Positions 62,701 to 64,000 of a stretch of 64,000 bases of DNA are shown piece after piece. The first letter of the stretch is position 1. Each line of letters opens with the position of its first letter. The notes under the pieces are model-generated. The model was not told where the DNA came from and did not search any database. It worked only from the letters and a program-made list of their open reading frames with translations. A program made the position numbers and the translations under genes. This DNA is from Mycteria americana (Eukaryota > Chordata > Aves > Ciconiiformes > Ciconiidae), in NCBI RefSeq assembly GCF_035582795.1, contig NC_134368.1:37012501-37076500 (forward strand), given 5' to 3'.

Positions 62701-63699
62701 AAAATATGCAGTAAGAGTGCCTAAGAAAGATGATTCTGTTTTATGATCTTGTTCATTTTTACTATAGGCACTGGTGTTGACATTATTTAGCTGCAAGACA
62801 GACATATTCATCTAAGATATATAGTTGTTGTGTCTTTCAGAAGATTATAACCATGTGGTAAAATTATTTACAAAAACAAAAATGGAAGTGGAAGTCCAAA
62901 AATGGACTATATGTGCAAAAAAACCATAGTGCCTTATGCAAAAATGCCATTCAAAATTCTTCCATTTCAGTGTTTGTTGCATTCGACATGCTCTCATACT
63001 GCCTTTTTCTGTACTGTTGAGAGCATTTGTTGTGGGTCAGTTGTTTGAGATCTGTTTGGACTCTTCTGATCCTCTTCAAGATATGCCTAGTTGTCCCAGA
63101 CTAACAGTAATTATTAAAACAATGAAAAAAAATGTGCATTTCCTGCCTCTTCTCTTCCTTCTGAACGTAGAACAACTGAGAGGCAGGATGAGTCTGGGAA
63201 TTAATTACAGGCTGTCATTAACAGCTCTGACGGATATATATATAGCCATTAACTTCTCCTCCCCTCAAATTAATCATTAATTTATTTTAACTATACTGCA
63301 CTTTGTCTGTGTGTTTGTAGTTTTATATAGAAATATATAAAAAAGTATTCTAATGAGCTACATAGTATACAGCAATGTACTTTTAAAAATGCATTTACAC
63401 ATTTTTGTAACCTTGCAGCTTGATTAACTGTGGGTTCTTGTAGCATTCCGTGTTGTGTTTTATTAAAACTCATTCTCATGCTGTGACTATTTCTGGTTTT
63501 GTTTTATATTAGGTAGCTACAGTCCATCCTTCTCTGCTCAGGCACACCCAGCTGCAAAGACACAGACGTACAGACCATTGTCTAAAAGCGCTTCTGACAG
63601 TAGCTCCGATGCCTTTAAGGTCTCATCCCCTTTACCACCTCCACATGTGCCACCTCCAGTACCACCACATCGTCTGAGGGAAAGATCTACATCAGAAAA
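26712..63699 (+). CDS. SORBS2: SORBS2 (ArgBP2), 5' part of spliced gene, runs off the window
   Basis: SORBS2 is an adaptor of actin stress fibres, focal adhesions and muscle Z-discs. Its SoHo region and three C-terminal SH3 domains link the cytoskeleton to partners such as vinculin and Abl/Arg kinases (family knowledge). Seen here are nine consecutive + strand exons with consensus splice sites and compatible phases. The coding joins are 10+93+27+125+145+176+67+45+187 nt, giving 291 codons plus two bases. Diagnostic peptides match recalled mammalian SORBS2 closely: [65 protein letters not shown] and [13 protein letters not shown]. The last exon ends two bases into a codon, so the gene continues past 64000, and the SH3 domains are outside the window. 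SORBS1 and SORBS3 are the paralogues; the N-terminal peptides favour SORBS2 clearly. Confidence 0.95.
29686..29790. repeat. Imperfect tandem and inverted repeat cluster
   Basis: The unit AATAGAATAAAGAATG recurs with changes. The block is bracketed by near-identical GAATGGATACAAG copies at about 29694 and 29778. CCATTCTTTGTTAAT in the middle is an inverted copy of the flanking ATTAATAGAATAAAGAATGG, so the region can fold. Confidence 0.75.
30240..30860. repeat. GC-rich block of unknown origin, possible decayed insertion
   Basis: Composition changes sharply: GC-rich, with TGTGTACGTGTGAG-type alternating sequence and CTGCCCTGCCAGG-type sequence, in an AT-rich intron. It contains a perfect hairpin at 30582-30605 (GGACCATCA, loop TCCTTC, TGATGGTCC) and a TATATA motif at about 30826. 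The overlapping open frames on both strands reflect composition. It resembles a decayed LTR-type insertion, but I cannot name a family. Confidence 0.3.
31323..31454 (+). repeat. Purine-rich strand-asymmetric tract
   Basis: About 130 bases are almost all A and G on the + strand (AAGGGAGGGAGAGAAAGAAA, GGAGGGGAG, AAGGGAGAGGAG). It lies upstream of the donor TTTAAAG|GTAAGT at 31582/31583. Such tracts can bind GAGA-type factors, form triplexes or act as splicing enhancers (inference). Confidence 0.7.
34556..34648 (+). CDS. SORBS2: SORBS2 exon, [11 protein letters not shown] segment
   Basis: The acceptor is GTGCTTCCAG and the donor is TCAG|GTATAA; length 93 nt, phase 1 to phase 1. It encodes the conserved N-terminal segment including [12 protein letters not shown] and [14 protein letters not shown] second in-frame ATG lies at 34588 and could be an internal start. 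The RVQSSPNL stretch is basic and Ser-rich, a typical setting for phosphorylation and 14-3-3 binding (inference). Confidence 0.95.
34649..36262 (+). other. SORBS2: SORBS2 intron
   Basis: A 1.6-kb AT-rich intron before the 27-nt microexon. It ends in a short T-rich tract and AG. No transposon or further exon was recognised. Confidence 0.85.
36263..36289 (+). CDS. SORBS2: SORBS2 27-nt microexon
   Basis: A 27-nt exon between acceptor TTTCTTTTTCAG and donor GTAAAT, phase 1 to phase 1. It contributes GSDSQSPDS (the Gly codon is split with the preceding exon), matching GRDSQSPDS recalled from mammals. The exon is symmetric, so skipping it keeps the frame. It adds a Ser-Pro phosphorylation-type motif. 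Confidence 0.93.
36290..37288 (+). other. SORBS2: SORBS2 intron with (TTGG)n
   Basis: An intron of 1.0 kb after the microexon. It contains a short (GGTT)n tract at 36761-36778. The acceptor before 37289 (CTCACAAAAG) has a modest pyrimidine tract. Confidence 0.85.
37289..37413 (+). CDS. SORBS2: SORBS2 exon, [10 protein letters not shown] segment
   Basis: The exon follows acceptor CACAAAAG and ends at CAG|GTAAAA; 125 nt, entering in phase 1 and leaving in phase 0. It encodes [20 protein letters not shown] and then [18 protein letters not shown], nearly identical to the recalled mammalian protein. The phase-0 exit lets it splice to the canonical exon at 51790 or to the phase-0 cassette exons at 38388 and 46348, making this the branching point for alternative transcripts. 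Confidence 0.95.
37414..38387 (+). other. SORBS2: SORBS2 intron before cassette exon 1
   Basis: A 1.0-kb intron if cassette exon 1 is used. A pyrimidine-rich tract (TTACTTTCTTTCTGTTTCTTCTTC) lies at about 38325-38350, 40 bases before the weak acceptor AATAAG. Confidence 0.7.
38388..39005 (+). CDS. SORBS2: SORBS2 cassette exon 1 (Ser/Thr/Pro-rich), predicted
   Basis: An open block of 206 codons after acceptor GGCAAATAAG, ending at a donor GTG|GTATAT. An alternative donor three bases earlier keeps the same phase. Entry and exit are both phase 0, so inclusion is frame-neutral between 37413 and 51790. The peptide starts [21 protein letters not shown] is a class II SH3 ligand (PxxPxR). The rest is low in hydrophobics and rich in Ser, Thr, Gln and Pro, as expected for a disordered linker. 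The open length far exceeds expectation in this AT-rich intron. I do not recall this segment in the short canonical SORBS2 protein, so its membership is inferred from phase, strand, SH3 ligand and position. A retained chance frame is unlikely. Confidence 0.8.
39006..39661 (+). other. SORBS2: SORBS2 intron before candidate terminal exon
   Basis: Short intron between cassette exon 1 and the candidate terminal exon. No known repeat; overlapping small open frames at 39099-39623 are without recognisable content. Confidence 0.55.
39662..39754 (+). CDS. SORBS2: Candidate alternative terminal coding exon of SORBS2
   Basis: Acceptor GATCTCATCTAG is followed by 30 sense codons and TAA (39752-39754). 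The peptide begins [17 protein letters not shown] and ends FRKLPSRIK: highly charged and coding-like. Several CpG codons are kept (CGG, CGA, TCG, CCG), unusual in surrounding intron DNA. Phase 0 entry fits the exits at 37413 and 39005. No good donor lies before the stop, and AATAAA occurs at 39809, so it is best read as a last exon ending a truncated isoform lacking SoHo and SH3 domains. It could instead be a cassette whose stop triggers decay. Inferred from sequence only. Confidence 0.55.
   Translation, partial: EKRESRAHIIGPEESEQGLSPFRKLPSRIK
39809..39814 (+). terminator. Candidate polyadenylation signal AATAAA
   Basis: AATAAA lies 55 nt after the TAA of the candidate terminal exon and is followed by T-rich sequence (CTTTGTCATTTCTACTCTG), the usual layout of a cleavage and polyadenylation site. 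A second AATAAA overlaps the stop region at 39745-39750. Such hexamers are common in AT-rich DNA, so support comes mainly from position. Confidence 0.4.
39830..46347 (+). other. SORBS2: SORBS2 intron, nothing else recognised
   Basis: 6.5 kb of AT-rich DNA without a recognised transposon. A donor-like GAG|GTAAGG at 41870 ends a small open frame but has no convincing acceptor. A (TC)n run lies near 43380. A fragment reading CTGAAATCAGTGGGGCTACTC near 40028 resembles very old interspersed amniote repeats. Confidence 0.6.
46348..46827 (+). CDS. SORBS2: SORBS2 cassette exon 2 (Ser/Thr/Pro-rich), predicted
   Basis: An open block of 160 codons after a strong pyrimidine tract and acceptor (TTTTTTTTCCTCAAATCTCAG), ending at CTCAT|GTAATT. 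Phase 0 in and out, so it can be inserted between 37413 or 39005 and 51790 without shifting the frame. It starts [16 protein letters not shown]. It contains [15 protein letters not shown], a proline-rich stretch, then an acidic Ser/Thr-rich part with the repeated motif [13 protein letters not shown] and Cys residues. A later donor-like site at 46871 gives the wrong phase for 51790. Assigned to SORBS2 by strand, phase, position and composition; I do not recall the sequence in the short canonical isoform. Confidence 0.78.
46828..51789 (+). other. SORBS2: SORBS2 intron with unexplained open frame and TATA motif
   Basis: Five kilobases before the constitutive exon at 51790. Contains a T-run near 47938, the open frame at 49000-49278 (see findings), a minus-strand open frame at 48250-48645 judged chance, and a TATATAAGG motif at 51600. 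Confidence 0.6.
51600..51608 (+). promoter_or_regulatory. TATA-box-like motif upstream of a SORBS2 exon
   Basis: TATATAAGG lies 182 bases before the exon at 51790, in a locally GC-richer stretch containing an open + frame at 51372-51764. A transcript starting near 51630 could run straight into that exon. No further promoter element was identified. Confidence 0.25.
51790..51934 (+). CDS. SORBS2: SORBS2 exon, QITVNGNSG segment
   Basis: Acceptor TTGTTTCTCTCAG, donor ATGG|GTAAGC; 145 nt, entering phase 0 and leaving phase 1. It encodes [15 protein letters not shown], then [10 protein letters not shown] and [10 protein letters not shown]. Mammalian SORBS2 as recalled has [20 protein letters not shown] here. 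The methionine used there as a possible internal start is GTG (Val) at 51835 in this sequence. The next in-frame ATG is in the MQHG motif. Confidence 0.95.
51935..52794 (+). other. SORBS2: SORBS2 intron part before the CR1 insertion
   Basis: Unique AT-rich intron sequence. Two TGCATG motifs, the RBFOX recognition element, lie at 52537-52542 and 52585-52590. A (TA)n run sits next to the CR1 insertion point. Confidence 0.7.
52795..54223 (+). mobile_element. CR1 LINE, 5'-truncated, young copy in sense orientation
   Basis: A non-LTR retrotransposon of the CR1 family, truncated at its 5' end inside the reverse transcriptase. The open frame runs from 52795 to 54036 and shows AFDTVPH, the [19 protein letters not shown] block and the catalytic FADDTKL box. 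The typical CR1 C-terminal part follows ([20 protein letters not shown], then [17 protein letters not shown]). An in-frame TAG at 54037-54039 interrupts the frame; the last 29 codons of the family's usual C-terminus follow in the same frame to TAG at 54127. The 3' end carries the CR1 tail GATTCTATG at 54215-54223. The endonuclease domain is missing, so the copy cannot be autonomous. No clear target-site duplication was found. It sits in the intron between 51934 and 55733. Confidence 0.95.
54224..55732 (+). other. SORBS2: SORBS2 intron part after the CR1 insertion
   Basis: Unique AT-rich intron, ending in the acceptor of the first SoHo exon. T-runs occur at about 55447 and 55590. No other element recognised. 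Confidence 0.7.
55733..55908 (+). CDS. SORBS2: SORBS2 exon, start of SoHo region
   Basis: Acceptor TTGTCTTTACAG, donor ACG|GTAGGA; 176 nt, phase 1 in and phase 0 out. It encodes ESTETYSQH, a Thr/Ser-rich linker and [17 protein letters not shown], then [17 protein letters not shown]. The second half is the first part of the SoHo (sorbin homology) region, which in the paralogue CAP/ponsin binds flotillin (family knowledge). Conservation with the recalled mammalian protein is very high from RSSEEEK onward. Confidence 0.96.
55909..56468 (+). other. SORBS2: Intron and probable promoter side of the alternative first exon
   Basis: AT-rich, with alternating TATATATGCGTGCATGCA-type low-complexity DNA at 56225-56272. 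This stretch should contain the core promoter of the exon at 56505-56726, but no clear TATA box in the expected place was seen. Confidence 0.5.
56505..56726 (+). CDS. SORBS2: SORBS2 alternative first exon (MKAAEPLQ start)
   Basis: ATG at 56703 begins MKAAEPLQ and ends exactly at a donor CAG|GTGAAG in phase 0. Joined to 61115 it reads [18 protein letters not shown], closely matching the mammalian SORBS2 isoform N-terminus I recall as [18 protein letters not shown]. The same frame is open further upstream to 56469 and has an earlier ATG at 56505 ([10 protein letters not shown] at -3), so this transcript could carry 66 additional N-terminal residues here. Translation from 56703 is the conserved choice; the longer form is inference. 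Protein from this exon would skip everything N-terminal to the second SoHo exon. The promoter should lie just upstream of about 56450. Confidence 0.72.
56727..61114 (+). other. SORBS2: SORBS2 intron before the SoHo core exon
   Basis: 4.4 kb without recognised exon or transposon. It includes the (TG)n microsatellite at 57399-57419 and a short (GA)n run at 57773-57788. Open frames around 58992-59519 overlap on both strands and show no similarity. Confidence 0.75.
57399..57419 (+). repeat. (TG)n microsatellite
   Basis: Ten and a half TG units without interruption; likely length-polymorphic. Confidence 0.95.
61115..61181 (+). CDS. SORBS2: SORBS2 exon, SoHo core [10 protein letters not shown]
   Basis: Acceptor GTTTTATTTAG, donor CCTG|GTAAGT; 67 nt, phase 0 in and phase 1 out. 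It encodes [20 protein letters not shown] and KP, the most conserved part of the SoHo region, identical to the recalled mammalian sequence. It is the common acceptor for the canonical exon ending at 55908 and the alternative first exon ending at 56726. Confidence 0.97.
61182..62256 (+). other. SORBS2: SORBS2 intron with possible alternative start
   Basis: 1.1-kb intron. At 62027 an ATG opens a frame that reaches a GTAAGT donor at 62085 in phase 1, compatible with the next exon (see findings). Nothing else recognised. Confidence 0.7.
62257..62301 (+). CDS. SORBS2: SORBS2 45-nt exon, DDDTDMYNT segment
   Basis: Acceptor TTTCTCTTTGTAG, donor ACTG|GTAGGA; 45 nt, phase 1 to phase 1, therefore symmetric and skippable. 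It encodes [15 protein letters not shown], matching [15 protein letters not shown] recalled from mammals. Skipping would join KP directly to the next exon's GSYSPSFS segment. Confidence 0.94.
62302..63512 (+). other. SORBS2: SORBS2 intron, nothing recognised
   Basis: 1.2-kb AT-rich intron with good splice signals at both ends. The open frame at 62936-63280 has no coding character. Confidence 0.8.
63513..63699 (+). CDS. SORBS2: SORBS2 exon, proline-rich region
   Basis: Acceptor TTTTATATTAG, donor GAAAA|GTAAGT; 187 nt, phase 1 in and phase 2 out. It encodes [18 protein letters not shown], a Ser-rich linker, then [20 protein letters not shown] and TSEK. The polyproline run ending in PPHR is a likely SH3 or profilin/VASP-type ligand. 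The final Lys codon is split, so the reading frame continues in an exon beyond the window. Confidence 0.95.
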
Positions 63700-64000
63700 G
63701 TAAGTTAGCATATTTTCAAAAAGTGTTCTTAGTATGTACACTAACCCAATTACAGGATGTCACAAAGGATAAAATAGCTATAGAATAATATGATTTCAAG
63801 GGCTTTATTCAAAGGACAGTCAGGTGATGAGGGGTAATCTTCATCAGTAGTGTGGGCATCATGCGTGGCGCAGCCATTTTGTCAATGTGCTAAAGAAGTG
63901 CTTATTCTTACAAGTGATACCACCGTGAGCATTTCAGAGTTTCACTCTCCTTAGCAGGATTGTCCTGCTTGTTGTGTTTCAGAGCAATCTGTGCTCTAGC
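63700..64000 (+). other. SORBS2: Start of the next SORBS2 intron
   Basis: Begins with the strong donor GTAAGT. The following exon, expected to continue with the HDW segment of SORBS2, is not in the window. Confidence 0.85.

Noticed and set aside
63538..63741. Minus-strand open frame with Gly-rich run
   Set aside because: Antisense shadow of the proline-rich SORBS2 exon at 63513-63699.
1..64000. Search for CRISPR arrays, bacterial operons, tRNA, rRNA and endogenous viral genes
   Set aside because: No regularly spaced repeats, no clover-leaf consensus boxes, and no retroviral protein motif were recognised; the only transposon coding sequence is CR1.

Overview
The window is a piece of a vertebrate, almost certainly avian, nuclear genome. 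It is AT-rich and mostly non-coding, coding blocks are short and flanked by GT/AG splice sites, and it carries CR1 LINE copies, one ending in the ATTCTATG-type tail typical of birds. No bacterial gene, operon, CRISPR array, tRNA or rRNA was seen. Nearly every long open frame is a chance frame or a shadow.

The one gene recognised is SORBS2 (ArgBP2, sorbin and SH3 domain containing 2), on the + strand, 5' part only. Nine exons with matching phases can be followed from the start codon at 26752 to the window edge: 26712-26761, 34556-34648, a 27-nt microexon 36263-36289, 37289-37413, 51790-51934, 55733-55908, 61115-61181, 62257-62301 and 63513-63699. They encode the N-terminal Ser-rich region, the SoHo (sorbin homology) region and the first proline-rich SH3-ligand stretch. 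The three C-terminal SH3 domains lie beyond the window.

Layered on this backbone are signs of several alternative transcripts. Two large phase-0/phase-0 cassette exons (38388-39005 and 46348-46827) would insert 366 Ser/Thr/Pro-rich residues before the SoHo region. A coding-like block at 39662-39754 follows an acceptor, ends in TAA and is followed by AATAAA, so it looks like an alternative last exon that would give a truncated protein without SoHo or SH3 domains. An alternative first exon ends at 56726 and supplies the residues MKAAEPLQ directly before the SoHo exon. Weaker candidates for promoters or 5' exons lie at 3180-3732, 12205-12363, 12840-13135, 31323-31582, 51600 and 62027.

Region by region: 1-26711 is 5' flank or first introns, with an old antisense CR1 at 1755-2605 and several structural motifs. 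26712-37413 holds the first coding exons in long introns. 37414-51789 is a 14-kb alternative-splicing zone. 51790-56726 holds the next exons, a young sense-strand CR1 (52795-54223) and the alternative promoter. 56727-64000 holds the remaining exons. Known protein facts come from recall of mammalian SORBS2; exon boundaries are read directly from the sequence; isoform proposals are inference.
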